DNA of 64,000 nucleotides. Source: Microbacterium aoyamense (lineage in GTDB: Bacteria > Actinomycetota > Actinomycetes > Actinomycetales > Microbacteriaceae). A program made the position numbers and the translations under genes. The stretch covers positions 1-64,000 of the forward strand of contig NZ_JAKNUT010000001.1 of NCBI RefSeq assembly GCF_023155855.1, in the 5' to 3' direction. Positions 48,650 through 58,967 of this stretch are shown piece after piece (position 1 is the stretch's first letter; each line of letters begins with the position of its first letter). Under the pieces are notes generated by a model. That model made no database searches. It worked only from the letters and a program-made list of their open reading frames with translations, and was not told the DNA's origin.

Positions 48650-49233
48650 TCCCCGCGGACGGCGGTCACTCGCCGATCCCGGTGCCGTCGTGCGCTCCTG
48701 GTGAGCAGCAGATGAAGCTGTCGACGCCAGAGATCATCTGCGTCAAGACGGGCGGTTACACGCCGACGACGCCTCCGGGTGAGCCGACGGAGATCGTCAT
48801 CCCCGAATGCCCGGACGGCATCCTGTCGCAGGACGCCGAGACGCTGCAGGTTACCTGTCATCCGCTGCCGGATGAGATCGCGGAGACCGGGCCGGGACCA
48901 GAGCTGGGCGGCATCGCGTTCCTCGCGATCCTCGCGATCGCCGCCGGCATCGCACTGCTGTGGAGTCGTTACGGCGACGCGGTGAAGCAGAGCCCCCTTG
49001 GGATGCTCCTGCGCCGCGTGTGGCCGATCGTCCGTGTCGTCGTCGCCTGGCTCTGCTTCGTCGCCGGCGTGCTGTACATCGCCGCGGACATAGTCATCCC
49101 TCCGCTCGAGCCGACTGGGCTGTTCCTCACGGGGCTCGTCGCGCTGGGCGTCTGGCTCTGGGGCATCGGCGCATTCCGCAGCGAATTCTGGATCACCCCC
49201 GACCCCAACCCGACTCGAAAGGACATGTCATGA
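48646..49233 (+). CDS. membrane protein with sorting-signal-like segment (copy 2)
   Basis: Identical to the three-segment membrane protein at 4787-5374. Confidence 0.75.
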   Translation: MIPADGGHSPIPVPSCAPGEQQMKLSTPEIICVKTGGYTPTTPPGEPTEIVIPECPDGILSQDAETLQVTCHPLPDEIAETGPGPELGGIAFLAILAIAAGIALLWSRYGDAVKQSPLGMLLRRVWPIVRVVVAWLCFVAGVLYIAADIVIPPLEPTGLFLTGLVALGVWLWGIGAFRSEFWITPDPNPTRKDMS

Positions 49234-50177
49234 GCACCGGCTACACGGTCGTCAACGTGAAGCCCGACACTCCCGAGTGGGAGCGGGAGCGGCGGAAGTC
49301 GGTCGGCGCGTCCGAGGTCCCGGCGGTCATGGGTCTCTCGTCGTACGGCAACACGCCCCTCGACGTGTACAAGCACAAGCTGGGCGTCGACCGCGCGTTC
49401 GATCCGCTGCTCGGCTGGATCGGCCACCAGTCGGAGCCGATCATCGAAGCCTGGGTGCACGAGTTCTCCGGCCTCGACGTCGAGCTCGCCCCTGGCTTCA
49501 TGGCCCGCTCCAACGAGCACCCGTATCTGCATGCATCGTTCGATCGGATCTCGGGACAGCCGTTCATGACGTGGCAGTTCAAGACCGCACACCACTACGC
49601 CGGCCACCACTGGGACGAGGGCATCCCGACAGACATCCGCGTGCAGGTGCAGGCAGAAATGGCGGTCGCCGGGACCCCGCGCGCCGCGGTCGTCGTGTGG
49701 ATCGGAGGTCGGGAGTTCCGCCTGTTCTGGGAGCCCCGCGACGACCGGTTCATCAACGAGCACCTCCTCCCCGCGGTGCAGCAGTTCTGGGACGGGAACG
49801 TGCGCGCGCATGTCGCCCCCGAGCCGCACACCCTCTCGGAGCTCAACGAGGTGTACATCACCACCGAGGTTCCGATCGAAGCATCCGAAGCCGCCATGGA
49901 AGCCGTGGAGCGGCGCGCGATCCTCGAGTCCGACATCGAGGCGATGCGGCAGGAGGCCGACGCGCTGAAGCTCGCGATCGGCAACTACATGGGCACCGCC
50001 GACACCCTCACCCACAAGGGGCGGAAGGTCCTGACCTTCAAGACGCAGAAGGGCCGCCAGTCGTTCGACGCCGCGGCGCTCAAGCGCGAGCACCCCGACC
50101 TCGCGGCGGCGTACACGTCGCAGGGTTCCCCGTTCCGAGTCATGCGAACCATCAAGCCAAAGGAGACCAGCAAGTGA
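49230..50177 (+). CDS. YqaJ-type viral exonuclease (copy 2)
   Basis: Identical to 5371-6318, including the QFK in place of ExK. Confidence 0.85.
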   Translation: MSTGYTVVNVKPDTPEWERERRKSVGASEVPAVMGLSSYGNTPLDVYKHKLGVDRAFDPLLGWIGHQSEPIIEAWVHEFSGLDVELAPGFMARSNEHPYLHASFDRISGQPFMTWQFKTAHHYAGHHWDEGIPTDIRVQVQAEMAVAGTPRAAVVVWIGGREFRLFWEPRDDRFINEHLLPAVQQFWDGNVRAHVAPEPHTLSELNEVYITTEVPIEASEAAMEAVERRAILESDIEAMRQEADALKLAIGNYMGTADTLTHKGRKVLTFKTQKGRQSFDAAALKREHPDLAAAYTSQGSPFRVMRTIKPKETSK

Positions 50178-50650
50178 ACCTCTACCAGAAGTACCTCGCC
50201 GCCGACATGGTCACGAAGCGCGTCGAAAGCGTGGGCCTCACCGTCACCTACGTCATGTTCCATGACGACTACGCCAATCGCGGCACCTCCGGAGCAGCGA
50301 TCGACCTGTCGATCGATTATCGCGACGCCAACGGCAAGTGGATGTCTGACGCCGACCGCGAAGCGAAGGTCAACGCGTTCCTCGAGCGCTACCCCGACAC
50401 GGCAGTCACACGCAAGGCGGAATACGGCGGCAAGCCCGAAATGCTCGCGCGCGGCGTCACGTCGACCGGGATCGCCTGGGAGATCAACTTCCACTCCGGA
50501 ACATGCGAGCGCGTCCAGGTCGGCACGAAGAAGGTTGAGCGGTTCGAGCCCGAGGCGCTCGCGAACCTCAAGAAGGTCACCGTCGACGAGCCGATCTACG
50601 AGTACGTCTGCGCAGACCCGATCGTCGCGGCGGGGCTGGTGGCAGCATGA
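50174..50650 (+). CDS. hypothetical protein between exonuclease and RecT (copy 2)
   Basis: Identical to 6315-6791. Confidence 0.75.
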   Translation: MNLYQKYLAADMVTKRVESVGLTVTYVMFHDDYANRGTSGAAIDLSIDYRDANGKWMSDADREAKVNAFLERYPDTAVTRKAEYGGKPEMLARGVTSTGIAWEINFHSGTCERVQVGTKKVERFEPEALANLKKVTVDEPIYEYVCADPIVAAGLVAA

Positions 50651-51459
50651 CCGACCTCTCCCAGGCCGCCGTCGCGGCCAAGAAGAACCCGACGATGAAG
50701 GATCTCGTCGAGGCGCAGCTGCCCGCGATCGAGAAGCAGCTCGGCGGGGCGATGAACTCGGCCGCGTTCGTCCGTGCCGTGCTCTCGGAGATCGGGAAGT
50801 CTCCCGATCTCATGGCCGCCGACCCGAAGACGCTCCTCGGCGGTGTGATGCTCGCCGCGCAGCTGCGCCTCGAGATCGGGTCCGGGCTCGGTGAGTTCTA
50901 CCTCACGCCGCGGAAGGACAAGGGCCGGCAGATCTGCCTCCCGATCATCGGATACCAGGGCTTCATCAAGCTCGCGCTCCGCTCCGAGTTCGTGTCGAAC
51001 GTGCAGGCGTTCCTCGTCCGCCGTGGCGACCAGTTCTCCTACGGCGCGAACGCCGAGCGGGGCATGTTCTACGACTGGGTCCCGCAGGACTTCGAGGAGA
51101 CCAGGGACTGGATCGGCGTCGTCGCGACCGCCAAGATGCGGGCCGGCGGCACGACCTGGGTCTACCTCACCCGCACACAGGTCATCGACCGCCGCCCGTC
51201 CTACTGGCAGTCGACCCCGTGGAAGACCAACGAAGACGAGATGGTCAAGAAGACTGCGGTTCGCGCGCTCGCGAAGTTCCTTCCAAAGTCGACCGACCTG
51301 GGACGCGCGCTCGAAGCCGACGAAGCGAAGGTGCAGCAGCTGAAGGGGCTCGACGAGGTCGAGATCACCCGCGTCGACGACGAGCCCGAAGTCGTCGTCG
51401 TCCAGGAGGGCGACCCGCTGCAGCAGACCCCCGAAGAGATCGCGGAGGGGAACCGATGA
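50647..51459 (+). CDS. recT: RecT-family annealing protein (copy 2)
   Basis: Identical to 6788-7600. Confidence 0.93.
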   Translation: MTDLSQAAVAAKKNPTMKDLVEAQLPAIEKQLGGAMNSAAFVRAVLSEIGKSPDLMAADPKTLLGGVMLAAQLRLEIGSGLGEFYLTPRKDKGRQICLPIIGYQGFIKLALRSEFVSNVQAFLVRRGDQFSYGANAERGMFYDWVPQDFEETRDWIGVVATAKMRAGGTTWVYLTRTQVIDRRPSYWQSTPWKTNEDEMVKKTAVRALAKFLPKSTDLGRALEADEAKVQQLKGLDEVEITRVDDEPEVVVVQEGDPLQQTPEEIAEGNR

Positions 51460-51728
51460 GCGACTACGCGCAGACGGCCACCCCGGGCGTCTCAGTGAAG
51501 GTGTCGATCGACTGGACCGAGCTCGGCGCGCACATCGCGGACGCGAGTTCAGAGGAGCAGGCGACCTTCCTCGAGGCGTGGGCAAACACGATGTCGGTCT
51601 GGTTCGACGACGCGTACGAGATGCAGCTCGGCTACGTCGGCAACGAGATGAACGACCCCGATGCCGACTACTCCCTGCCCCACATTCGGCGACTTCTCGA
51701 GGGGATTCTCACCCGGATCTCCTCCTGA
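51456..51728 (+). CDS. small acidic hypothetical protein (copy 2)
   Basis: Identical to 7597-7869. Confidence 0.7.
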   Translation: MSDYAQTATPGVSVKVSIDWTELGAHIADASSEEQATFLEAWANTMSVWFDDAYEMQLGYVGNEMNDPDADYSLPHIRRLLEGILTRISS

Positions 51729-51735
51729 CATAGAC

Positions 51736-51768
51736 GGGGCTGATCCGTCTTGCTCACGGATCAGCCCC
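51736..51768 (+). terminator. strong hairpin after recombination block (copy 2)
   Basis: Same 13-bp stem as at 7877-7909. Confidence 0.7.
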
Positions 51769-51814
51769 TGCACATCACATTCGACACCCCACCGTTCAAG
51801 CGAAGGACCGACAG

Positions 51815-52195
51815 ATGCACACCCAGAGTGCCGCAGACGAGCGGCAGATACCAACCGTCTACCCCGAATCCCCGAACGTCCGCCGGACTGACCCGCTGAC
51901 GTCGCACATCGCCGCCGACCGCGCAGTGAAGCGCATCCCCACCCTCCAGGCGATCGAGAAGGCGCTGCATGCCGCCGGTGAGCCGCTGACGGCCGACGAG
52001 ATCTGGACGCGCCTCCGCACCGAGCACGGCTTCTTCTGCTCGCACGAGCGGGTCCGCACGGTCCTCAACGAGGGCTCCGGGCAGTCGGTGCGGGAGTCGG
52101 TGCGTTCGCACACGTTCGTCCGCCTCGACGAGACCCGGCCGTCTGACCTCGGAAACCCCGCGCACCTGTGGACGCTCGCGGAGGCCGCGGCATGA
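51815..52195 (+). CDS. winged-helix-like hypothetical protein (copy 2)
   Basis: Identical to 7956-8336. Confidence 0.7.
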   Translation: MHTQSAADERQIPTVYPESPNVRRTDPLTSHIAADRAVKRIPTLQAIEKALHAAGEPLTADEIWTRLRTEHGFFCSHERVRTVLNEGSGQSVRESVRSHTFVRLDETRPSDLGNPAHLWTLAEAAA

Positions 52196-52305
52196 GCCCC
52201 TCGGTGATGTTCCCTCCCGCGGACGACGCGAGCGAGCGCGAGCACAACGCCTACGACGCCTGGTACGAGGCGCAGGAGTCCAAGCGGAAGGACTACGACG
52301 CATGA
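52192..52305 (+). CDS. 37-residue hypothetical protein (copy 2)
   Basis: Identical to 8333-8446. Confidence 0.6.
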   Translation: MSPSVMFPPADDASEREHNAYDAWYEAQESKRKDYDA

Positions 52306-52598
52306 ACGCCTACATCGAAGCGCCGGCGTACCTGCAGGTCGAGCCGGACTACAACCGATGGACGCCGCAGAACCGCCGCGACACGGCCGATGCGATCCAG
52401 GGCGGCCGCGTGGTCGCGATGACGCAGAATCGTCCCGCGAAGCCGAAGCCCGGCACGGTCGTCGTGAAGGTCGTCCTCCGAATCCCGAAGGCCTCGTTCG
52501 TCCCGCTTCGCCCGGAAGCGGTCGTCACCATCCCCGAGTCGATGACTGACGGCATTCCCGTCGAGGTAGAGGTCGCCGACCCGAGCGAGGTCGACTGA
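52302..52598 (+). CDS. hypothetical protein (copy 2)
   Basis: Identical to 8443-8739. Confidence 0.7.
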   Translation: MNAYIEAPAYLQVEPDYNRWTPQNRRDTADAIQGGRVVAMTQNRPAKPKPGTVVVKVVLRIPKASFVPLRPEAVVTIPESMTDGIPVEVEVADPSEVD

Positions 52599-53236
52599 TG
52601 CCACTCTCGTTCCCTCAGATGCGTCTCGTCGTCGTCAATGGTCGCGCGAAGCACAACGCCTGGTGTCGCACCTGCGAGCAGTGGGTGTGCGAGGAGCCGC
52701 AGAGCGTGAAGGCCGCGGTCGAGGAAGCTCGCCGCGCCCATGGGCCGGAGAAACTCTGCAGGCGCGCGGTGTCGCTCCGTGAGCAGCTGCAGGAGTACAC
52801 GGACACGACGGCCGCCTATCATCGCGGCGAGGACGTGATCCCCGGCGACTGCTGGCGCGCCTGCCTCGCGTCGCTGCTCGAGGTGCCGATCGCCGATGTG
52901 CCGCACTTCGCGCACCTCTATCCCACCGAGGGGACGCTCGAGTGGTGGGACGCGTCGGTCGCGTGGGTGCGCGAGACGCTGCCGGGCTGGACGCTCGGAT
53001 GCTGGCGGCGTCCGGAGGAGGGCTGGTTCCAGCGGTTCTACTCGGCTGACGAAGCCGCAAACGCGCCCGACCGGGTGATCCTGACAGCCGCGAGCCCGCG
53101 CGGAGCGTGGAACCACTCGGTGCTGGTCTCCGTGCGGACCGGCGAGCTCGCACACGACCCCTTCCCCGGCGGGACCGGTGTCGGCGAGGGCCCGTGGGAT
53201 GTTGTCGGCCTCGCGCGCCTGGAGTGGCTGTCATGA
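52598..53236 (+). CDS. putative papain/C39-like cysteine peptidase (copy 2)
   Basis: Identical to 8739-9377, with the candidate Cys-His-Asp triad. Confidence 0.6.
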   Translation: MPLSFPQMRLVVVNGRAKHNAWCRTCEQWVCEEPQSVKAAVEEARRAHGPEKLCRRAVSLREQLQEYTDTTAAYHRGEDVIPGDCWRACLASLLEVPIADVPHFAHLYPTEGTLEWWDASVAWVRETLPGWTLGCWRRPEEGWFQRFYSADEAANAPDRVILTAASPRGAWNHSVLVSVRTGELAHDPFPGGTGVGEGPWDVVGLARLEWLS

Positions 53237-53571
53237 CCGCCCCGATCGTCCTCGCCGGCACGACGGACTCCGGCCGCCGCTACGTGCAGTTCTGGACCGA
53301 GGGCGAGCGGATCGCCGGGCGCGACGTCGCCTTCTGCCTCGCCGAAATGAACCTCGCACCCGAGTACGCTCCCCCGTTCCTCGAGATCCAGCAGTCCTGC
53401 CCGCCCGACACTGTCGACCAGGTGCTCGCCGCGTTCGCGATGTTCCGGTTCGGCGGCGACGTTGAACCGACGCACACCGTCGAGTGGGCGTTCGGTAAGC
53501 CGACGTTCACCCCGATCCCGACACCGGAGCCCGAGCCGGGCCTTCTCGCACTGCTCGAGGAGACAGTATGA
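53233..53571 (+). CDS. hypothetical protein (copy 2)
   Basis: Identical to 9374-9712. Confidence 0.7.
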   Translation: MTAPIVLAGTTDSGRRYVQFWTEGERIAGRDVAFCLAEMNLAPEYAPPFLEIQQSCPPDTVDQVLAAFAMFRFGGDVEPTHTVEWAFGKPTFTPIPTPEPEPGLLALLEETV

Positions 53572-55295
53572 GCGCCGTCGGATACCGGATGCCGTCCGTT
53601 CCGTGGAACGGACTGACTGTGACCGACCTGTTCTGCGGCGCTGGGGGCTCGTCCTCGGGGCTCGTCGAGGCGGGCTACAGAGTCGTCATCGCCGCGAACC
53701 ACTGGGCGACGGCGATCGAGTCTCACCAGATCAACCACCCCGACACGGACCACTCGCAGGCCGACATCTCGCAGGTCAACCCGGCGTACTTCCCGAAGAC
53801 CCACGTCCTGTGGGGATCGCCGGAGTGCACGAACCACTCGATCGCGAAGGGCATCAAGCGTCAGCGCCAGCAGGATCAGGCACTGTTCGAGCTCGACGGC
53901 ACCCGCCCGCTGCCCGACGAAGCCGCAAACCGCTCACGGGCGACGATGTGGGACATCCCGCGATTCGCTGAGCACCACCGCTACATGGCGATCATCCTCG
54001 AGAACGTCGTCGACGCGTACCGGTGGGATCAGTTCGAGGCGTGGCAGATGGCGATGCGCGCGCTCGGCTACCGGATGCAGTTCGTCTGGCTGAACAGCAT
54101 GCACGCGCAGATCGGCGGCCTGCCGGCCCCGCAGTCCCGTGACCGCATGTACATCGTGATGTGGCGTGAGGACCTCGCATCCGCTGAGCGCCCGGGGCCG
54201 AACGTGGGGAAGTGGACGCGGCCGATGGCGGTGTGCCCGACGCACGGCGAGGTGCAGGCGGTGCAGGCGTTCAAGAAGGCCGAGCAGTGGGGCCGCTATC
54301 GCGCGCAGTACCTCTACCGGTGCCCGCAGTGCTGGCAGGTCATCGAGCCGGGCTGGCTCGCCGCCGAGTCGATCATCGACTGGTCGCTCCCGGCACCCCG
54401 CATCGGCGATCGCGCGAAGCCCCTGGCCGAGAAGACCCGCGAGCGGATCCGGCGCGGAATCGAACGTCACTGGAAGCCGTTCGTCGCGGCGGCCGCGGGC
54501 AACACGTACGACGGGGTCACGACCGGGTCGGGCTATCTCCGCGCGTGGCCGACCGATCAGCCTCTCCCACTGCAGACAGGCACCGCCGAGCACGGTCTCG
54601 CCGTCCCGCCGCTGATCGTGCGCGGAGAGGGGAACGTCACGCCCGCGAAGCCGAGCACGGAGGCGCTGGGCGCGCTCACGGCGTCGGGGTCGATGTTCGT
54701 GGCGCAGCCGCTCATCGTGAACAACGTCAGCGGAGCTGATGCCTCGCGGTCGGAGCCGGTGTCGGAGGTGTTGCCCTCGATCGTCGCGGGCGGCACTCAC
54801 GCCTCACTCCTGATCCCTGTTGAGGGGCGCGAGGGAAAGTCCGCGGCATCCGTCGCGGACCCGCTGCGCACACAGTCGACCCGCAACGAGACCGGGCTAC
54901 TCGTCCCGCTTCGCAATCACGGGGTCGCAAAGCCGACGTCGCACCCGATCGACACGGTCTCGGCTGAGGGCAATCACCATGCCCTCGTCATGCGGAACAA
55001 CGAGGGCGGCGCGGAGATGTCGACACCCGTGACCGAGCCGCTGCGCACGCTCACCACGGGCGGGCATCAGTCCCTCATCGAGCCGGGGGTGCCGATCTCG
55101 CTGGACGTCGACGATGCAGGATTTCGGATGCTCGAGCCGCACGAGATCCAGCTCGGTATGGGCTTCGCCGCGGACTATCACCTCGTCGGGTCGAAGCGCG
55201 ACAAGGTGAAGCAGGCGGGCAACGCGGTCACGCCGCCCGCAGCGCGCGACCTCGGGCACGCGGTCGCCGAGTTCCTGCTGGCGGTGGCGACATGA
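53568..55295 (+). CDS. DNA (cytosine-5-)-methyltransferase (copy 2)
   Basis: Identical to 9709-11436, with all catalytic motifs. Confidence 0.92.
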   Translation: MSAVGYRMPSVPWNGLTVTDLFCGAGGSSSGLVEAGYRVVIAANHWATAIESHQINHPDTDHSQADISQVNPAYFPKTHVLWGSPECTNHSIAKGIKRQRQQDQALFELDGTRPLPDEAANRSRATMWDIPRFAEHHRYMAIILENVVDAYRWDQFEAWQMAMRALGYRMQFVWLNSMHAQIGGLPAPQSRDRMYIVMWREDLASAERPGPNVGKWTRPMAVCPTHGEVQAVQAFKKAEQWGRYRAQYLYRCPQCWQVIEPGWLAAESIIDWSLPAPRIGDRAKPLAEKTRERIRRGIERHWKPFVAAAAGNTYDGVTTGSGYLRAWPTDQPLPLQTGTAEHGLAVPPLIVRGEGNVTPAKPSTEALGALTASGSMFVAQPLIVNNVSGADASRSEPVSEVLPSIVAGGTHASLLIPVEGREGKSAASVADPLRTQSTRNETGLLVPLRNHGVAKPTSHPIDTVSAEGNHHALVMRNNEGGAEMSTPVTEPLRTLTTGGHQSLIEPGVPISLDVDDAGFRMLEPHEIQLGMGFAADYHLVGSKRDKVKQAGNAVTPPAARDLGHAVAEFLLAVAT

Positions 55296-55549
55296 GCGAC
55301 ATGCCGGACGGCGGCTGGTCCTTCTCTGGCGAGAAGGGCTGGTCCCTCGACCCGTCACAGCAGGAACGGGTGCGCCAGGTGAACATCGCCGCGATGGCGC
55401 GCGCCGACGAGCTGCAGAAGGGCTCCCCCACGTGCGCACTGTGTGGGCAGCGTGCTCTCGAGCTCGATGAGTTCGGGCTCTGCTCGAAGAACCGTGGCGA
55501 GCACAAGGAGTGGCGTGACGACGCGCTCAAGGCGGTGAGCTTCCGATGA
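55292..55549 (+). CDS. small zinc-ribbon-like protein (copy 2)
   Basis: Identical to 11433-11690. Confidence 0.65.
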   Translation: MSDMPDGGWSFSGEKGWSLDPSQQERVRQVNIAAMARADELQKGSPTCALCGQRALELDEFGLCSKNRGEHKEWRDDALKAVSFR

Positions 55550-55842
55550 GCCTCCTGATCACCGATGGCTTCGCCGCATGGCGGGAGTGCCGGCAGGCGT
55601 ACGACGAGGTGCTGTACGCGAAGTACGAGCGGGCCGCGGCTGCGACCAACGACCGCCTCGTGAACGCGGAGGGCCGCAAGAAGGGCATCGACCCTCTGTC
55701 GCTGTTCATGGGCCCCGCGATCCGCGCCTACCGGTGGGCGTCCGAGGAGCTCATCGAGCACTGGGCGGAGCACCCGCGGATGCCGTTCGTCGAGTTCGAG
55801 CGGCAGTGGGCCGCGCAGAGGGAAGCGGAGATGTACCGATGA
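55546..55842 (+). CDS. hypothetical protein (copy 2)
   Basis: Identical to 11687-11983. Confidence 0.7.
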   Translation: MSLLITDGFAAWRECRQAYDEVLYAKYERAAAATNDRLVNAEGRKKGIDPLSLFMGPAIRAYRWASEELIEHWAEHPRMPFVEFERQWAAQREAEMYR

Positions 55843-56192
55843 GCGACCTCGTCCCCGTCACCTGCTACTTCACCGCCGAGAGCTACCGGCGACTCGCGAA
55901 GATCGCGGAGAAGAACGGCACGCAGGTGCACCGCCTAATCGAACGCGACGTCGACCGCGCGCTGAATGGCGGACCCCGGCCGCCCGATGCGCCCCGCAAG
56001 TACCGGCAGCACTACTCCGAGGACATGCTCGAGGCGATACGCCACATGCACGCAGCGCAGATGACCGACGGGGCGATCGCGAAGAAGCTCGGCCTCAGTC
56101 AGGCGAACCTGTCTCGGCGGCTCCGAAAGATGGGGCTCCCGGCGCACGGCGCGAAGTCCGGCGGTCGCAAGAAGGCTGAGGCGGCGTCATGA
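55839..56192 (+). CDS. HTH DNA-binding protein (copy 2)
   Basis: Identical to 11980-12333. Confidence 0.7.
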   Translation: MSDLVPVTCYFTAESYRRLAKIAEKNGTQVHRLIERDVDRALNGGPRPPDAPRKYRQHYSEDMLEAIRHMHAAQMTDGAIAKKLGLSQANLSRRLRKMGLPAHGAKSGGRKKAEAAS

Positions 56193-56515
56193 GCGCGCCG
56201 TCCATCCAGGAGGAGCGGGAGATCACCCGCTTCGGGATGTTCGCCGCCGAAGAGCGCGAGACGTTCGACGAGCTCGTGAGCGACCTCGGCGACGTCGTGC
56301 CGTGCACTGCCGCGGCGTGCGAGTCACCCGCCCACTGGGCCGTCCTGATGCGGTGCTGCCGCCACCCGTTCCCGTTCTGCGACTTCCACGTCGCCGACCA
56401 AAAGCAGCGCGCGCTCGTGATCCTCGCCGCGATGAAGTCGCCGTACTGCGTGGAGTGCAAGACGTCGGTGAAGGGGAAGACCTACCGTGAGGTGTTCGAG
56501 GTGGTGCCGCTATGA
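56189..56515 (+). CDS. cysteine-histidine-rich hypothetical protein (copy 2)
   Basis: Identical to 12330-12656. Confidence 0.7.
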   Translation: MSAPSIQEEREITRFGMFAAEERETFDELVSDLGDVVPCTAAACESPAHWAVLMRCCRHPFPFCDFHVADQKQRALVILAAMKSPYCVECKTSVKGKTYREVFEVVPL

Positions 56516-56913
56516 CCGCCCCGACTGCGAAGAACCGTGAGCTCATGTACGAGCGCGATCAGTTCTGCTGCGCCGCGTGCGGGCTGACCTACCAACTGAC
56601 GCATCAGCATCGGCGGGCAACCGGCGCGGGCGGCTCGAAGGAACGCCCCACGCTCGACGACAGCCTCACGCTCTGCGCGACCTGCAACTGGAAGGCGGAG
56701 GCCGACGCGAAGTTCCAGCGACTCGCGCTGATCAACGGCTGGAAGGTCCGGAAGTGGGTCGACGACCCCGGACTTGTGCCGGTCTTCTACTCATTCGAGC
56801 AGGCCTGGTACCGGCTCGAAGGACCGCGGCGGGTGTGGATTCCCGCGGTCGTCGCCCTCGACATGATGCACGCCGTTTATGGCGAGCAGTACCTCGAATG
56901 GAGGAACAGCTGA
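56512..56913 (+). CDS. HNH endonuclease-like protein (copy 2)
   Basis: Identical to 12653-13054. Confidence 0.75.
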   Translation: MTAPTAKNRELMYERDQFCCAACGLTYQLTHQHRRATGAGGSKERPTLDDSLTLCATCNWKAEADAKFQRLALINGWKVRKWVDDPGLVPVFYSFEQAWYRLEGPRRVWIPAVVALDMMHAVYGEQYLEWRNS

Positions 56914-57617
56914 TGGTGTGGTTCAAGGTCGACGACGGGTTCCATGCGTCCCGCAAGGTCGTGTCGATCCCTCGCCGCCTCCGCTTCCCCGCGATCGGAC
57001 TGTGGACCACCGCCGGTTCTTGGTCGGGCGCCGAGGAGCTCGACGGCCACGTGCCCGGCTACATGCTCGACGAGTGGGGTGCGACGCAGGAGCTCATCGA
57101 CGCGCTGCTCGAGGCGGGGCTGTGGGAGGAAGCTGAGGACGGCATCCAGTTCGCGAACTGGGCCGAGTATCAGCCGACCCGCGAGGGGCTCGAGGAGAAG
57201 CGCGAGCAGGAGCGGCTCCGCAAGGCGGAGTGGCGTGCGAAGAAGGCCGCGAAAGAGGCCGCGCGTCCCGCTGGGACAGACGCGGGACAACCGCGTGACG
57301 CCTACGGGACGGACGTTCTTGTCCCGTCTATCCCGTCCCGACCCGACCCGACCCGTCCCGACCCGACCCTCTCTACCTCTGGCGAGGTAGAGAGCGCGCC
57401 GCCGGCGCCTCTCTCGCCGTTCTGCTCGAAGCACCCCCATGGCACCGAGAAGGCCTGCCGGGGCTGCGGGTCGGCGCGCATGGCATTCGAGGCGGCCCGC
57501 GTCGCTGCGAAGAACAAGCCGACGCCGATCGTCCGTCGCGAGGCGACGTGCCCGACGCACCCTGAGTGGCCGATGCCGTGCGAGAAGTGCGCAGCGCTCG
57601 CCGCGGAGGTGGCGTGA
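56913..57617 (+). CDS. replication-initiator-like protein (copy 2)
   Basis: Identical to 13054-13758. Confidence 0.6.
   Translation: MVWFKVDDGFHASRKVVSIPRRLRFPAIGLWTTAGSWSGAEELDGHVPGYMLDEWGATQELIDALLEAGLWEEAEDGIQFANWAEYQPTREGLEEKREQERLRKAEWRAKKAAKEAARPAGTDAGQPRDAYGTDVLVPSIPSRPDPTRPDPTLSTSGEVESAPPAPLSPFCSKHPHGTEKACRGCGSARMAFEAARVAAKNKPTPIVRREATCPTHPEWPMPCEKCAALAAEVA
57265..57394. other. candidate replication origin (copy 2)
   Basis: Same GTCCC/GGGAC/GACCC cluster and 11-bp stem as at 13406-13535. Confidence 0.35.
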
Positions 57618-57985
57618 TGGATCTCGAACCGTGGGCCGAGCGCGAGCGGACGCACTGGCGACAGTTGCACACCTTCGGCGGTTTCCTGTGGCCGGCGTCT
57701 GCTCTAGACCTCGACGAGGACTTCGACGCTTCGATCATCGTGCTGCGCGCCGAGAAGGCGACGGAGAAGGCGATGTCGGTCGAGGAGACGCTGCAGGAGC
57801 TCGAGTGGTTGCTGGACGGCGGCGTGCCGGCGGGGTTGGCGCTCGAGCAGGTGCACGGCTCGCTCGAGGCGCTGCAGAGGGCAGCGGAGCGCCGCGGCCG
57901 CCACGACCTCTCCCGGCGCATCGCACGGTCGACGGTGTCCGCGTGGGAGCTCCGCTGGGGTGCGAACGAGCGGAGGTCGGCGTGA
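57617..57985 (+). CDS. hypothetical protein (copy 2)
   Basis: Identical to 13758-14126. Confidence 0.7.
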   Translation: MDLEPWAERERTHWRQLHTFGGFLWPASALDLDEDFDASIIVLRAEKATEKAMSVEETLQELEWLLDGGVPAGLALEQVHGSLEALQRAAERRGRHDLSRRIARSTVSAWELRWGANERRSA

Positions 57986-58083
57986 TCGAGTTCCTGGCTT
58001 CCACGGTCGCGTGCTTCCTCGGCACGGTCGGCCTTCTTCGGCTCGCGCATTGGGCGCTGAGCAACCCGAACAGCGAGAGGTGA
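57982..58083 (+). CDS. 33-residue membrane peptide (copy 2)
   Basis: Identical to 14123-14224. Confidence 0.55.
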   Translation: MIEFLASTVACFLGTVGLLRLAHWALSNPNSER

Positions 58084-58088
58084 ACACC

Positions 58089-58967
58089 ATGACAATTCCC
58101 GGACTCGAGAAGCCTGCGCCGAGGCGGACTGCGAAGGACATGCTCGACCTGCTCGACAAGCACTACGCGCCGCCGCCGTCGAAGCCTGCAGGTGGCCGGC
58201 TGATCTCCGAGATCCAGGCGCCGCACGGCCTGCGCCGTGCCGACGCGCTGTACCTGCCGATCACGACCGGCGGCCGGGGCACGATCATCGGTCACGAGAT
58301 CAAGGTCAATCGAGCCGACGTGATGGCTGAGGTCGCCGACCCGCACAAGGCCGACGCGTGGATGCGGTACTGCAACCGCTGGTGGCTGGTGATCTCGAGC
58401 GCGTCGATCATCGAGGGCATCCCGATCCCGCCTGAGTGGGGCATCATGCTCCCGCCGAGCCGCAATCGATTCATGACGATCGTGCGGGACGCACCGAAGC
58501 TCGAGCCTGACCGCTCAATCCTCGCCGAGGCCTGGGGCACGATCTTCGCCCGTGTCGGGTACGCCGACGTCGCAGCCGAGGCGGACCGCGCGCACTGGCA
58601 CAAGGAGGCCGATCGGCTCGGCGAGAAGGTTCGCGAGCAGTCGCGCGAGATCACTCGGCTCAGCCAGGTGCTCGGCGACGAGGGGCAGAGCGCGTACCGG
58701 TCGAACCGCTTGACAGTGACCAACGTGCTGACCGAGATCGACCGACTCGCCGAATACGGCGACGACACACCGAAGGCGTTCCGCGGGCTCGCATGGCAGC
58801 TCGACGCCGAGACCGTCGCCCGCGGCATACTCGCCGAGGTCGCAGGGCGTGATCGCCGCGACATCGCCGACGACATCGTGTCCGCGATACAGCGCGCCAA
58901 CACTGTCGCAGAGCGCCTGAAGGCCGTGCTCGACGAGATCTCGACACCTCCGGGGGCCGCGGCATGA
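58089..58967 (+). CDS. PD-(D/E)XK nuclease-like (MmcB-like) protein (copy 2)
   Basis: Identical to 14230-15108. Confidence 0.7.
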   Translation: MTIPGLEKPAPRRTAKDMLDLLDKHYAPPPSKPAGGRLISEIQAPHGLRRADALYLPITTGGRGTIIGHEIKVNRADVMAEVADPHKADAWMRYCNRWWLVISSASIIEGIPIPPEWGIMLPPSRNRFMTIVRDAPKLEPDRSILAEAWGTIFARVGYADVAAEADRAHWHKEADRLGEKVREQSREITRLSQVLGDEGQSAYRSNRLTVTNVLTEIDRLAEYGDDTPKAFRGLAWQLDAETVARGILAEVAGRDRRDIADDIVSAIQRANTVAERLKAVLDEISTPPGAAA